Origin: Hyphomicrobiales bacterium
GTDB taxonomy: Bacteria > Pseudomonadota > Alphaproteobacteria > Rhizobiales > Xanthobacteraceae
Length of the DNA: 64,000 nucleotides
Direction: 5' to 3'
Assembly (NCBI GenBank): GCA_009377755.1
Contig: WHTM01000001.1
Span: 1 to 64,000 of the forward strand
In this document: one piece after another, positions 28,790 to 38,576 of the stretch
How the letters are laid out: every line of letters begins with the position of its first letter
How positions within the stretch are numbered: the stretch's first letter is position 1
Notes under the pieces: generated by a model
Database searches by the model: none
The model's input: only the letters and a program-made list of their open reading frames with translations
What the model was told of the DNA's origin: nothing
Made by a program: the position numbers and the translations under genes

Positions 28790-29902
28790 ATGACTCGACA
28801 TCGCATTGTCACGCTGGCGGGCGCATTGGCCGCGCTGCTCGGAGCATGCTTCTGCGCGGCGGCACAGGGCTTTCCCGTGCCGCCGGGATCGATTCCAGGT
28901 GCCCAGCAGCAAGCGTGCATCCGGCTCGAGAGCCAGCTTGCGGCGATCGGCCGCGGACATCTTGACCCGACGCGCGCAGCGCAGATCAGCCGCAACGAGG
29001 ATATGCTTCGCCGGCAGCAGGCCGATCGTGACCGGACCGTCACGCGGTCGCGCCGTCTCGGCTGTGAAAGCTCGGGATTCTTTTCGCTGTTCAGCAATCA
29101 GCCGGCAGAGTGCGGCCCGCTCGCCAAACAGATCCAGCAGATGCATGGAACCATCGACCGGACGATGATGGAGTTGCAGCGGCTGCAAGGCGGCACCGCC
29201 GACCGGGAGAGCCAGCGGCGATCCGTGCTGATCGCGCTCGCGCAGAACGACTGTGGGCCGCAATACCGGACGACCGAGGCGAACCGACCGCGCGGATTGT
29301 TCGAGTCCCTGTTCGGACCAGGCGAGATCACTTCGCCCGGCCCCGCCGATGTGCCGCAGTCGTCGAACTACCGGACACTGTGCGTGCGCACGTGCGATGG
29401 TTACTATTGGCCGATCTCGTTCTCAACCGTGCCGGGCCGTTTCCAGGGGGATGCGAAAATCTGCCAGCGCATGTGCCCAGCGGCACCGGTGGTGCTGTTC
29501 ACGCATCGCAATCCTGGCGAGGACGTGGCTCAGGCCGTCTCGCTCGGCGGGCAGACTTACAGCGACATGCCGAACGCCTTCCTCTACCGCAAGCAATTCA
29601 ACTCCGCCTGCAGCTGCAGGCGCGCCGGCGAGACCTGGGCGCGTGCGCTTCAGCATCTCGACGACACGATCGAGCGCGGCGACATCGTCGTCACCGAGGA
29701 GCGGGCCAAGCAGCTCTCCAAGCCGCGCGAGCAGCGGCCGTCTCGCGCATCCACACGCGGCAGGGGCGAGACAGAATCAGCACCGCCGAGCGATACTGGG
29801 CCGGTAGGCACGCCGCCGCAACGCGGCAACGTCAGCAGCGAAGCGGGCAACGCCGATGGCAAGGTCCGCAACGTCGGTCCGACGTTTCTTCCCGCGCACT
29901 GA
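28790..29902 (+). CDS. DUF2865 exported protein
   Basis: 370 residues from the ATG at 28790. The signal peptide ends around residue 25 (CFCAAAQG). After a helical, Gln/Arg-rich region (residues 40-150) comes the cysteine-rich DUF2865 core with CVRTCDGYYWPISF, ICQRMCPAAPV and ACSCRR. The C-terminal 70 residues are polar and disordered in character. DUF2865 is confined mostly to Rhizobiales and has no known role. Disulfides in the periplasm are likely. It is convergent with nadE. Confidence 0.85.
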   Translation: MTRHRIVTLAGALAALLGACFCAAAQGFPVPPGSIPGAQQQACIRLESQLAAIGRGHLDPTRAAQISRNEDMLRRQQADRDRTVTRSRRLGCESSGFFSLFSNQPAECGPLAKQIQQMHGTIDRTMMELQRLQGGTADRESQRRSVLIALAQNDCGPQYRTTEANRPRGLFESLFGPGEITSPGPADVPQSSNYRTLCVRTCDGYYWPISFSTVPGRFQGDAKICQRMCPAAPVVLFTHRNPGEDVAQAVSLGGQTYSDMPNAFLYRKQFNSACSCRRAGETWARALQHLDDTIERGDIVVTEERAKQLSKPREQRPSRASTRGRGETESAPPSDTGPVGTPPQRGNVSSEAGNADGKVRNVGPTFLPAH

Positions 29903-29936
29903 CGGCCGCCCCGCACGCGGGCGCCGTTCGTCCAGG

Positions 29937-31679
29937 TCAATAATCGAAGGCTTCGCTCTTGGTCGCTACCGCCTCCGTGAGCAGCGACGTATCCGGCTGC
30001 GGCAACGGCGCGCCGGGATCAAGAAAGCGGTTGGTGATCGGATAGCGGCGGTCGCGGCCGAAATTCTTCAGCGTCACCTTCACGCCCGGAGCCGCCTGCC
30101 GGCGCTTGTATTCGGCGAGGTTGAGCATACGGTCGATCCTGACGACCAGGTCGCGGTCAAAGCCGTTGGCGACAATATCGGTGATCGGCTGTTCCCGCTC
30201 GACCAGACGTTCGAGAATGGCGTCCAGCACGTCGTAGGGCGGAAGCGAATCCTGGTCGGTCTGGTTTTCGCGCAGCTCCGCGGTCGGCGGGCGCACCAGG
30301 ATGCTCTCCGGGATGACCCGCCCGTCGGGGCCCAGCGCGCCGTACGGCTTCCAGGAATTGCGCAGGCGTGAGAGACGATACACCTCGGTCTTGTACAGGT
30401 CCTTGATCGGATTGAAGCCACCGTTCATGTCGCCGTACAGCGTGGCATAACCGGCCGACATCTCCGACTTGTTGCCGGTGGTTACCAGCATCAGCCCGAA
30501 TTTGTTGGAGAGCGCCATCAGGATGACGCCGCGCGTGCGCGCCTGCAAATTTTCCTCAGTGACGTCGCGGTTGGTGCCGACGAACACGGGCGCCAGCGCC
30601 TCCTCGAAGCCGGCAATCACCGGCGTGATCGGAACGGTATCGTACTTGACCCCGAGCGCGGTCGCGACCTGCGCCGCGTCGTCAAGCGATTCCTGCGCCG
30701 TGAACCGGAAGGGCAGCATGACGCATTGCACGCGCTCGCGCCCGAGCGCATCGACGGCCATCGCCGCGCATAAGGCGGAATCGATGCCTCCGGAAAGGCC
30801 GAGCACCACGCCCTTGAAGCCGTTCTTGTCGACGTAGTCGCGCAGGCCCAGCACGCAGGCGGTGTAGTCGGCCTTGTCGCCCTCCTCCAGCGTCGCGATC
30901 GGACCGGAAACGCAGCGCCAGCCGGCGCCTCCGCGTTCCCAGTGCGTGACAACGACCGCTTCCTGGAACGCCGGCAATTGCAAGGCCAGCGAGGCGTCGG
31001 CGTTGAGCACGAACGAGGCGCCGTCGAACACCAGTTCGTCCTGTCCGCCGACCTGGTTGACATAGAGCAGCGGCAGACCCGATTCCTTGATACGCGGCAC
31101 GGTGACGTTGAGCCGCTCGTCGAGCACAGTGCGGCGGTAGGGCGAGCCGTTCAACACCAGCAGGATTTCACCACCGGTTTCGGCGATGCATTCGGTGGGT
31201 TCCGGCCCCCAGATGTCCTCACAGATCGGCAGGCCAAGCCGCACGCCGCGAAAATTCACCGGACCCGGCATCGGCCCAACCGCAAAGAGACGCTTTTCGT
31301 CGAACACGCCGTAATTGGGCAGATCGACCTTGAGACGCACAGCGGCGATCCGGCCGTCGTCGATCAGCACGGCGGCATTGTAGAGCTTGCCATCGGCGAC
31401 CCAAGGCGTGCCGACGGCGACGGCAGGCTGGCCCTTGGAGTCGCGGGCCAGGTCTTCGACCGCGGCGCGGCAGGCCGCCTGGAACGACGGCTTGAGCACC
31501 AGGTCCTCGGGCGGATAGCCGGCGATGAACAGTTCCGGGAACACCACGAGATCGGCGCCGCGGGTGGCGGTCTGCGCCCGGACGCGGCGGACTTTCTCCG
31601 TATTGCCGGCGACGTCGCCGACGATCGGGTTGAGCTGGGCAATGGCGATGGCGAGGTGGTCGGGGGGGCGATTGCTCAT
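29937..31679 (-). CDS. nadE: Glutamine-dependent NAD+ synthetase
   Basis: 580 residues from the ATG at 31679. The N-terminal nitrilase-type amidase domain has its triad at Glu49 (FPEL), Lys117 (LKVDL) and Cys153 (PICEDIWGP), and produces ammonia from glutamine. The C-terminal synthetase domain contains the P-loop LSGGIDSALCAAMAVDALG. It completes NAD biosynthesis from deamido-NAD. The two-domain length is normal. A DAHP synthase lies upstream on the same strand. Confidence 0.95.
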   Translation of the reverse strand: MSNRPPDHLAIAIAQLNPIVGDVAGNTEKVRRVRAQTATRGADLVVFPELFIAGYPPEDLVLKPSFQAACRAAVEDLARDSKGQPAVAVGTPWVADGKLYNAAVLIDDGRIAAVRLKVDLPNYGVFDEKRLFAVGPMPGPVNFRGVRLGLPICEDIWGPEPTECIAETGGEILLVLNGSPYRRTVLDERLNVTVPRIKESGLPLLYVNQVGGQDELVFDGASFVLNADASLALQLPAFQEAVVVTHWERGGAGWRCVSGPIATLEEGDKADYTACVLGLRDYVDKNGFKGVVLGLSGGIDSALCAAMAVDALGRERVQCVMLPFRFTAQESLDDAAQVATALGVKYDTVPITPVIAGFEEALAPVFVGTNRDVTEENLQARTRGVILMALSNKFGLMLVTTGNKSEMSAGYATLYGDMNGGFNPIKDLYKTEVYRLSRLRNSWKPYGALGPDGRVIPESILVRPPTAELRENQTDQDSLPPYDVLDAILERLVEREQPITDIVANGFDRDLVVRIDRMLNLAEYKRRQAAPGVKVTLKNFGRDRRYPITNRFLDPGAPLPQPDTSLLTEAVATKSEAFDY

Positions 31680-31790
31680 GGGCAAACGTCTAGCGCCTGA
31701 GCAAGCTCATGAGCAATGGGCGCGAGCGCGCAGCCGGCCTACCGGCCCTTTCCACCCGGAAGTCCGGGGCAGGCGCTTTTGCGGATCTTG

Positions 31791-33179
31791 CTAAAGCCCG
31801 GACACCGCAGCCAGCGGCCGGACCTTGGTCGCCCGTTCCGCCTTGAGCAATTCAGCCAGCAGGAACGCCAGCTCGATCGCCTGGTCGGCATTGAGCCGTG
31901 GATCGCAGAACGTGTGGTAACGGTCGGTGAGCTCGGCGTCGGTGATGGCGCGCGCCCCGCCTGTACATTCGGTGACGTTGGTCCCGGTCATCTCCAGATG
32001 CACGCCGCCGGCATAGGTTCCTTCCGCGGCGTGAACGGCGAAGAAGTTCTTCACCTCGCGCAGAATCAGATCGAATGGACGGGTCTTGTAGCCGCTCGCC
32101 GAGGTCACGGTATTGCCGTGCATGGGATCGCAGGACCACACGACGATCCGTTTCTCGCGCTCAACGGCCCGGATCAGCGGTGGCAGCAGGTCCGACACCT
32201 TGTCCGCCCCCATCCGGCAGATCAGCGTGATACGGCCCGGCTCGTTGTCCGAATTGAGGGTGTCGATGAGCCGCAGCAGCCCATCCGGCGTGCTCGACGG
32301 ACCGCACTTTATCCCGAGCGGGTTCTTGATACCGCGGCAATATTCGAGATGCGCATGATCCGGCTGGCGAGTGCGGTCGCCGATCCAGAGCATGTGGCCG
32401 GAGGTCGAATACCAGTCGCCGGAGGTCGAATCGACGCGCGTCATCGCCTGCTCGTAGCCGAGCAGCAGCGCCTCGTGGCTGATGTAGAAATCGGTTGTGC
32501 GCAGCTCCGGATGCGATTCCGGATCGATTCCGCAGGCACGCATGAATTCGAGCGCCGCCGTGAGGCGGTCGGCGAGATCCTGATAGCGCTTCGACTGCGG
32601 GCTGTCCTTAACGAAGCCGAGCATCCATTGATGCGCGTTCGCCAGATTGGCGTAACCCCCCGTGGCGAAGGCGCGCAGCAGGTTGAGCGTTGCCGCCGAC
32701 TGCCGGTAGGCCATCAGTTGACGGACCGGATCAGGGGTACGCGCTTCCGCGGTAAAGGCGTTGTCGTTGATGATGTCGCCGCGATAGCTCGGCAACTCGA
32801 CATCGCCACGCTTTTCGGTCGGCGAGGAGCGCGGCTTGGCAAATTGTCCAGCAATACGGCCGACCTTGACCACCGGCGAGGCCGCCGCGAAGGTCATGAC
32901 CACCGCCATCTGCAAGAACACTCGGAAGAAATCGCGGATGTTGTTGGCGCTGTGCTCCTCGAAGCTTTCGGCACAGTCACCGCCCTGGAGCAGGAAAGCC
33001 TCGCCGGCCGCGACCTTGGCCAACGCTTTTTTCAGGTTGCGGGCCTCGCCGGCAAAGACCAACGGCGGAAACGTCGCCAGTTGCTTCTCGACATCCGCAA
33101 GCTTCCCGGCATCCGGATAGTCCGGCACCTGCACGATCAGCCTTGTGCGCCAGCTGTCCGGCGTCCAACGATCGGCCAT
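31791..33179 (-). CDS. Class II DAHP synthase
   Basis: 462 residues of the plant/mycobacterial (class II) 3-deoxy-7-phosphoheptulonate synthase type. Hallmarks are [14 protein letters not shown], the metal/substrate region [19 protein letters not shown] and [10 protein letters not shown]. It condenses phosphoenolpyruvate and erythrose 4-phosphate, the first step of aromatic amino acid synthesis. The class II enzyme is the usual housekeeping form in many Rhizobiales. ATG at 33179. Confidence 0.95.
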   Translation of the reverse strand: MADRWTPDSWRTRLIVQVPDYPDAGKLADVEKQLATFPPLVFAGEARNLKKALAKVAAGEAFLLQGGDCAESFEEHSANNIRDFFRVFLQMAVVMTFAAASPVVKVGRIAGQFAKPRSSPTEKRGDVELPSYRGDIINDNAFTAEARTPDPVRQLMAYRQSAATLNLLRAFATGGYANLANAHQWMLGFVKDSPQSKRYQDLADRLTAALEFMRACGIDPESHPELRTTDFYISHEALLLGYEQAMTRVDSTSGDWYSTSGHMLWIGDRTRQPDHAHLEYCRGIKNPLGIKCGPSSTPDGLLRLIDTLNSDNEPGRITLICRMGADKVSDLLPPLIRAVEREKRIVVWSCDPMHGNTVTSASGYKTRPFDLILREVKNFFAVHAAEGTYAGGVHLEMTGTNVTECTGGARAITDAELTDRYHTFCDPRLNADQAIELAFLLAELLKAERATKVRPLAAVSGL

Positions 33180-33292
33180 AATCGGTTACTCCTGAGCGGC
33201 CGCAAGGTACACGCGGCGGCATTTGCCGGGCTTATACACGACCCGGCCATCAAATTGCCAGCCGGAAGGCCGTGACTGCTCGATATTCTCGG

Positions 33293-34678
33293 CTATTCAG
33301 CCGCCGCCCGGGTGTAGCTCGCAGCCTTCTCGCGCATCGTCACGAGTTCTTCGGCCGCGGTCGGATGCACCGCCATGGTCGCCTCGAAATCCGCCTTGGT
33401 TGCCTTCATCCTCACCGCAATGCCGACCACCTGGATCAACTCGCCCGCGTCGGGCCCGACGATGTGGCAGCCGACGACGCGGTCGGTAAGACCGTCGACC
33501 ACGAGCTTCATGAAGGTGCGGGTGTTGCGTCCGGACAGCGTCGCCTTCATCGGCCGGAACGTGGTCTTGTAAATATCGACCTTGGCAAGCTGGGCGCAGG
33601 CCTGCGCCTCGGTCAAACCGACCACGCCGACCTCCGGCTCGGAGAATACCGCCGTCGGCACGTCGCTGTGGCTGACCGTCGTCGGCCGGCCGCCGAACAC
33701 CGTATCGGCGAAGGCGTGGCCTTCCCGGATTGCGACCGGCGTCAGCGCCATGCGGTCGGTCACGTCACCGATCGCGTAGATGTGCGGAACCGAGGTCTGC
33801 GAATAGTCGTCGACGACAATGCAGTCTCTCTCAGCCAGTTTCACACCTAACGCTTCGAGGCCTAGATTCTTGGAATTTGGCCAGCGGCCAATGGCGAACA
33901 TCACCTTTTCGACGTCGACGCCGGTTTCATCCGACAGGCGCACCGAATACCGTTCGGCAGCGCTTTGCACCCCCGTGACGGTCTTGCCGCAGATCACGTC
34001 GATGCCGCGTAGCCGCATCTCGTTGCGCAGATGTTCGCGTACGTCGTTGTCGAAACCACGCAGGATGTTCTCGCCGCGATAGACGAGCGTTACCTTCGAT
34101 CCCAGGCCGGCAAAGATGCCGGAGAACTCGACAGCGATATAGCCGCCACCCTGAATCAGGATGCTCCGGGGCAGCTCCGGCAGTTGAAATGCTTCGTTCG
34201 AAGAGATCACGTGCTCGATTCCGGGAATTGCCGGGCCGTGATGCGGCCAGCCGCCGGTGGCGACCAGAATGTACTTGGCGCGCACCGTTTCCCCGGTCGC
34301 GATCAGACGCACGGTATTCGCATCGGCCAGCACCGCACGGCCCTTTACCAGGCCGACCTTGTAGCGTTCGAGCGTCGTGGTGTAGGCGGCCTCCAGGCGG
34401 GTAATTTCCCGATCTTTGTTGTGGATCAGCGCCGGCCAGTGGAACGTCGGCTTCGGCACCGTCCAGCCGAAGCCTTCCGCATCCTCGAAGTCCTCGGCAA
34501 AGCGCGAGGCGTAGACCAACAGCTTCTTCGGCACGCAGCCGCGAATGACGCAAGTGCCACCGACACGGTACTCCTCGGCGATCATCACGCGGGCGCCGTG
34601 GCTCGACGCGACGCGGGCGGCACGTACGCCGCCTGAGCCTGCCCCAATCACGAAAAGATCGACGTCGTAATCAGCCAT
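33293..34678 (-). CDS. gor: Glutathione-disulfide reductase
   Basis: 461 residues from the ATG at 34678. The N-terminal FAD motif IGAGSGGVRAAR is followed by the redox disulfide Cys43/Cys48 (GGTCVIRGCVPKK). The NADPH motif, the second FAD motif (IYAIGDVTD) and the C-terminal HPTAAEE that supplies the catalytic His-Glu pair are all present. It keeps glutathione reduced with NADPH. The DUF2059 and rpiA genes lie upstream in the same direction. Confidence 0.95.
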   Translation of the reverse strand: MADYDVDLFVIGAGSGGVRAARVASSHGARVMIAEEYRVGGTCVIRGCVPKKLLVYASRFAEDFEDAEGFGWTVPKPTFHWPALIHNKDREITRLEAAYTTTLERYKVGLVKGRAVLADANTVRLIATGETVRAKYILVATGGWPHHGPAIPGIEHVISSNEAFQLPELPRSILIQGGGYIAVEFSGIFAGLGSKVTLVYRGENILRGFDNDVREHLRNEMRLRGIDVICGKTVTGVQSAAERYSVRLSDETGVDVEKVMFAIGRWPNSKNLGLEALGVKLAERDCIVVDDYSQTSVPHIYAIGDVTDRMALTPVAIREGHAFADTVFGGRPTTVSHSDVPTAVFSEPEVGVVGLTEAQACAQLAKVDIYKTTFRPMKATLSGRNTRTFMKLVVDGLTDRVVGCHIVGPDAGELIQVVGIAVRMKATKADFEATMAVHPTAAEELVTMREKAASYTRAAAE

Positions 34679-34838
34679 AACCCCTTCCCCCACAGCCGCG
34701 CGAGCCATACGCTTCACGCCAAATGATCAGAGCGCGGATTGGACGCAACAGAATTGGCGCAACATCTGGTATCCCAACGTCAGGCACGACAGTGTTTATG
34801 CGTTCACATGTCGGTGTTGTCGCGCTGCACGGCGTCGC

Positions 34839-35345
34839 TCACAGCTCGTGGCCTCTCTTGCGCATCTCGGTGCGCATCTTGGCCATTACTTCATCTGCAA
34901 GATCGGTAGCCCACTTGTTGGCGTAGGCCATGCTCTGGTCGATGACCTGCGGCTCCACTGTCGCCAGCTTGACACCAAGCGGCGACTTGTAGAACGCGAG
35001 CGCGTCCTTGAGTTCCGGCTCGGTGAAACGCGCCGCATAGAATGTTGCGACTTGTTGCTTGAGGGCATCAAGCCGGGGCTGGAAATCCTTGCGCAACTGC
35101 TGCGCCACGGCGTTGAGGTCGTTGCTCAGCATCGGATTGGCCTGCATGAAGGTGTCTCGGGTCCGCAAGATGATGCCGACCAGAACGGGGTCATAAAGAT
35201 TTCCGACGCCCTTGAGATCGATCAGTTGCCGCGCCATCGCGACCGCCGCCGGCGAAGAGCTTTGCGCCGACACGCTTCCCACGAAGCCGAACAGGGCCAG
35301 GCCGACCATTGCGGCGCGAATGCACCCGGTGCTGCATACGATCAT
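34839..35345 (-). CDS. DUF2059 exported protein
   Basis: 168 residues from the ATG at 35345, which has AAGGGAAGGG upstream. The signal peptide MIVCSTGCIRAAMVGLALFG runs to about residue 27 (SVSAQ). The DUF2059 domain has paired helices, including FYAARFTEPELKDALAFYKSPLG with the FT-x-x-EL-x-x-x-x-x-FY-x-SPxG pattern. The protein is probably periplasmic with unknown function. It sits 25 bases after rpiA and is likely in its transcript. Confidence 0.85.
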   Translation of the reverse strand: MIVCSTGCIRAAMVGLALFGFVGSVSAQSSSPAAVAMARQLIDLKGVGNLYDPVLVGIILRTRDTFMQANPMLSNDLNAVAQQLRKDFQPRLDALKQQVATFYAARFTEPELKDALAFYKSPLGVKLATVEPQVIDQSMAYANKWATDLADEVMAKMRTEMRKRGHEL

Positions 35346-35370
35346 CTCGGTACCCTTCCCTTGTGCTGCA

Positions 35371-36069
35371 TCAGCCGCGCTCGACGACGCGCACGCCGCC
35401 GCTGCCGGCCAGAATAACGGTGCTTGCCAGTCCGACGAACAGGCCGTGCTCGACGACACCGGGGATCGCGTTGAGCCGGATCGCAAGCGACTCCGGATCG
35501 GCGATCCGCTCAAGGGCCGCGTCCAGGAGCCAGTGTCCGCCATCCGTGACGAAAGGATGGCCGTCCTTGGCCATGCGCAGCCTAGCCGGACCGGCTGCCC
35601 CGCAATCCCGTGCCGCCGCCTCGACCGCCCGGCGCGTCGCCGAGAGACCGAACGAGATGACTTCCACCGGCAGCGGAAACCGGCCAAGGACGGGCACCCA
35701 TTTGCTCTCGTCGGCGATGACGACCATGCGGGTGGAGGCCGCCGCAACGATCTTCTCGCGCAGCAGCGCACCGCCACCGCCCTTGATCAGGGTGAGGTCG
35801 GGTGCGATTTCGTCGGCACCATCGACGGTGAGATCGAGTGCGGTCAGTTCGTCGAGCGTGGCCAGCGGAATTTGCTCCTGCACGGCCTGAAGGCGGGTCG
35901 TTTCCGACGTCGGCACGGCGGTAACGGATAGTCCGGCGCGCACCCGGGCCCCCAGCAATTCGACGAAATGCCGGGCCGTCGATCCGGTGCCAAGACCGAG
36001 CCGCGTTCCCGGTGCGACCATTTCAAGCGCGCGGGCCGCCGTCTGGCGTTTGAGAGCTTCGAGGTCCAT
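35371..36069 (-). CDS. rpiA: Ribose-5-phosphate isomerase A
   Basis: 232 residues from the ATG at 36069. The RpiA signatures are in place: [16 protein letters not shown], the catalytic DGADEI, and [14 protein letters not shown]. It interconverts ribose 5-phosphate and ribulose 5-phosphate in the pentose phosphate pathway. The length is typical. Downstream genes DUF2059 and gor follow on the same strand; the gor link (NADPH use) may be incidental. Confidence 0.95.
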   Translation of the reverse strand: MDLEALKRQTAARALEMVAPGTRLGLGTGSTARHFVELLGARVRAGLSVTAVPTSETTRLQAVQEQIPLATLDELTALDLTVDGADEIAPDLTLIKGGGGALLREKIVAAASTRMVVIADESKWVPVLGRFPLPVEVISFGLSATRRAVEAAARDCGAAGPARLRMAKDGHPFVTDGGHWLLDAALERIADPESLAIRLNAIPGVVEHGLFVGLASTVILAGSGGVRVVERG

Positions 36070-36229
36070 CCGGATGTGGTGTCTAGACGCGTTCCGCGGC
36101 GGTGCAAAGCCGAAAAGCGTCAAAGTGACGGTACATCGCAACAGCCAGGCCCGGTTGGCACCGGTCGCTGGTCCCCGGACGGCACCCTTCGCGGCAAGGG
36201 GTCGGTCACGTGGTATCGTCCAGTGGGAA

Positions 36230-36254
36230 CTTCGACCTTACATTGTTGTCGAAG
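36230..36254. promoter_or_regulatory. Inverted repeat upstream of nfeD
   Basis: CTTCGAC (36230-36236) and GTCGAAG (36248-36254) form a 7-bp inverted repeat with an 11-base spacer, 30 bases before the nfeD start. It could be an operator or a leader hairpin for the nfeD-slipin operon. The function is inferred only from its position. Confidence 0.3.
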
Positions 36255-36284
36255 CCCGGTCGGCATCGGCGAACGGATTGGCGG

Positions 36285-37703
36285 ATGACCCACATGAGCA
36301 GGACCGGCCGATTGCCGCAGTGGCCGCGAAGACTATGGCTCCCTCTCCTGGCGGCCGCGGCACTGGCGTTTCACGCCGGCAGCGCTGCACAAGAGCCGTC
36401 GCCGCGCCCGGGCGCGGCCGTTCTGCTCGACGTCGAAGGTGCCATCGGCCCGGCAACCACCGACTATCTGCGCCAGGGCTTCGACGCCGCGGTCAAGCGC
36501 GACGCGGCAGTGATTATCCTGCGCATGGATACGCCCGGCGGGCTCGATTCCGCCATGCGTGACATCATCCGCGACGTCCTCGCCTCACGCATTCCCGTCA
36601 TCACCTATGTGAGCCCAAGCGGAGCGCGCGCGGCGAGCGCCGGCACCTATATCCTCTACGCCAGCCATCTCGCCGCCATGGCGCCTGGCACCAATCTCGG
36701 CGCCGCCACCCCGGTACAGATCGGCGGTGGCGGATTTCCAGGCGGCGGCAAGGGCGACGACAAGGACAAGAAATCGGACGACAAGAAAGAGCCGGCGGAC
36801 GCGTCGAGCCGCAAGGCGGTCAACGACGCGGTCGCCTACATCCGCGGGCTCGCGGACTTGCGCGGGCGCAATGCCGATTGGGCGGAGAAAGCGGTGCGCG
36901 AGGCCGCCAGCCTGCCGGCCAACGAGGCACTGGCGAACCGCGTGATCGAGATCATCGCCACAGATGAGCGGGACCTTTTGAACAAGGCCGACGGGCGGAT
37001 CATCCGCATCGGCGAGGAGCAGCATACTCTGAAGACCACAGCCCTGCAGATCGTCAAGATCGAGCCGAATTGGCGGGTGCAGATCCTGGCGGCGATCACC
37101 AACCCGAACATCGCCTATATTCTGCTGCTGCTCGGCATCTACGGCCTGATCTTCGAGTTCTTGAATCCGGGTGCGGTGGTTCCCGGTGTGGTCGGCGGCA
37201 TCGCTCTGCTGATCGGGCTTTATGCGCTCAACCTGATGCCGATCAACTTCGCCGGTGCGGCGCTCATGCTGCTCGGCGTCGCGCTGATGGTGGCGGAAGC
37301 CTTCCTGCCGTCATTCGGCATCGTCGGCATCGGCGGCATCGTTGCCTTCGCGATCGGATCGCTCTTGATGTTCGACACGGATGTACCCGGATTCAGCTTA
37401 TCGTGGCCCGCCGTCGCCGCCGGAACGGCTGTCACTGCGGCCTTCTTCCTGATTGCGGTGGAGGCTGCCTGGCGCGCGCATCGCCGCGTGGTCGTCACCG
37501 GCGAACCGGCGCTGGTCGGCACGTCCGCCCGGGTCGTGAGGTGGGACGGCAAACAAGGGCTGGTCCACGTTCACGGCGAGGACTGGCAGGCGCGCGCCGA
37601 TGCTCCTCTCGGAGCAGGACAATCGGTCCGTGTGGTTGCGCGTCAGAATCTCACCCTGATCGTCGAGCCAGAGGCGCAAACACCGCCCCAACCCCGAGGA
37701 TAA
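36285..37703 (+). CDS. NfeD-type membrane serine protease
   Basis: 472 residues from the ATG at 36285. A signal peptide is followed by a ClpP-like protease domain with the catalytic Ser118 ([13 protein letters not shown]) and a likely Lys177 dyad partner ([13 protein letters not shown]). Between them is a Gly/Lys/Asp-rich insert (about residues 147-170). Four or five transmembrane helices follow near 255-385, then the C-terminal NfeD OB-fold. Such proteases cleave stomatin-family proteins in archaea, and a slipin is encoded 4 bases downstream, giving the conserved pair. Confidence 0.9.
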   Translation: MTHMSRTGRLPQWPRRLWLPLLAAAALAFHAGSAAQEPSPRPGAAVLLDVEGAIGPATTDYLRQGFDAAVKRDAAVIILRMDTPGGLDSAMRDIIRDVLASRIPVITYVSPSGARAASAGTYILYASHLAAMAPGTNLGAATPVQIGGGGFPGGGKGDDKDKKSDDKKEPADASSRKAVNDAVAYIRGLADLRGRNADWAEKAVREAASLPANEALANRVIEIIATDERDLLNKADGRIIRIGEEQHTLKTTALQIVKIEPNWRVQILAAITNPNIAYILLLLGIYGLIFEFLNPGAVVPGVVGGIALLIGLYALNLMPINFAGAALMLLGVALMVAEAFLPSFGIVGIGGIVAFAIGSLLMFDTDVPGFSLSWPAVAAGTAVTAAFFLIAVEAAWRAHRRVVVTGEPALVGTSARVVRWDGKQGLVHVHGEDWQARADAPLGAGQSVRVVARQNLTLIVEPEAQTPPQPRG

Positions 37704-37707
37704 CGCC

Positions 37708-38463
37708 ATGTATGCCTTAGCCCCCTACGTTGTCATCGCCGTCGTGGTTGTCGCCATCCTGATGACGATGCTGCGCATCATGCGGGAATACGAGCGCGCG
37801 GTTATGTTCACGCTCGGACGCTTCTCCGGCGTCAAGGGGCCCGGCCTGATCATCCTCATTCCCTTCGTGCAACAGATGGTGCGCGTCGACCTGCGCACCA
37901 TCGTGCTCGACGTGCCGAGCCAGGACGTGATTTCCCGTGACAACGTCTCGGTCAAGGTCAACGCGGTGATCTATTTCCGCGTGGTCGACGCCGACAAGTC
38001 GGTGATTCAGGTGGAAAACTTCATGGCCGCCACCAGCCAGCTCGCGCAGACCACGCTGCGCTCGGTGCTTGGCAAGCACGAACTCGACGAGATGCTGTCG
38101 GAGCGCGACAAGCTCAACAGCGACATCCAAAGCATTCTCGATGTGCAGACCGACGCCTGGGGCATCAAAGTCGCCAATGTCGAGATCAAGCATGTCGACA
38201 TCGATGAGAGCATGATTCGGGCGATCGCCCGGCAGGCGGAGGCGGAACGCAACCGGCGTGCGCGTGTCATCGACGCCGAAGGCGAGCAGCAGGCAGCGGC
38301 GAAACTGGTCGAGGCTGCCGTCATGCTCGCCAGGGTTCCGGAAGCGATGCAGCTGCGCTACCTGTCGACGCTGCAGAACATTGCCGGCGAGAAGAACTCG
38401 ACCATCGTGTTCCCGCTCCCGATCGACCTGTTGCGCGGCTTCACGGCGCCGCGCCAAGCCTAG
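37708..38463 (+). CDS. Slipin/stomatin-family (SPFH) protein
   Basis: 251 residues. One N-terminal membrane segment ([19 protein letters not shown]) is followed by the SPFH domain ([13 protein letters not shown] and [15 protein letters not shown]). A coiled coil follows ([25 protein letters not shown]), ending in [11 protein letters not shown]. It should form ring-like membrane assemblies. Its partner is the NfeD protease encoded directly upstream. Confidence 0.93.
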   Translation: MYALAPYVVIAVVVVAILMTMLRIMREYERAVMFTLGRFSGVKGPGLIILIPFVQQMVRVDLRTIVLDVPSQDVISRDNVSVKVNAVIYFRVVDADKSVIQVENFMAATSQLAQTTLRSVLGKHELDEMLSERDKLNSDIQSILDVQTDAWGIKVANVEIKHVDIDESMIRAIARQAEAERNRRARVIDAEGEQQAAAKLVEAAVMLARVPEAMQLRYLSTLQNIAGEKNSTIVFPLPIDLLRGFTAPRQA

Positions 38464-38576
38464 CGGCGTGCCGCCATCCGCCGTCCGACCACCGCGGCTG
38501 GCCGATTGATCGTGTTCCGGCGGTGGCGAATCAGAGTGTAACTGCACTCCGATGCCGCTGTCCCCGGAGACCTTGC

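Noticed and set aside
31716-33275. 519-codon plus-strand frame opposite the DAHP synthase
   Set aside because: It is an antisense shadow. The minus strand has the full class II DAHP synthase motif set.
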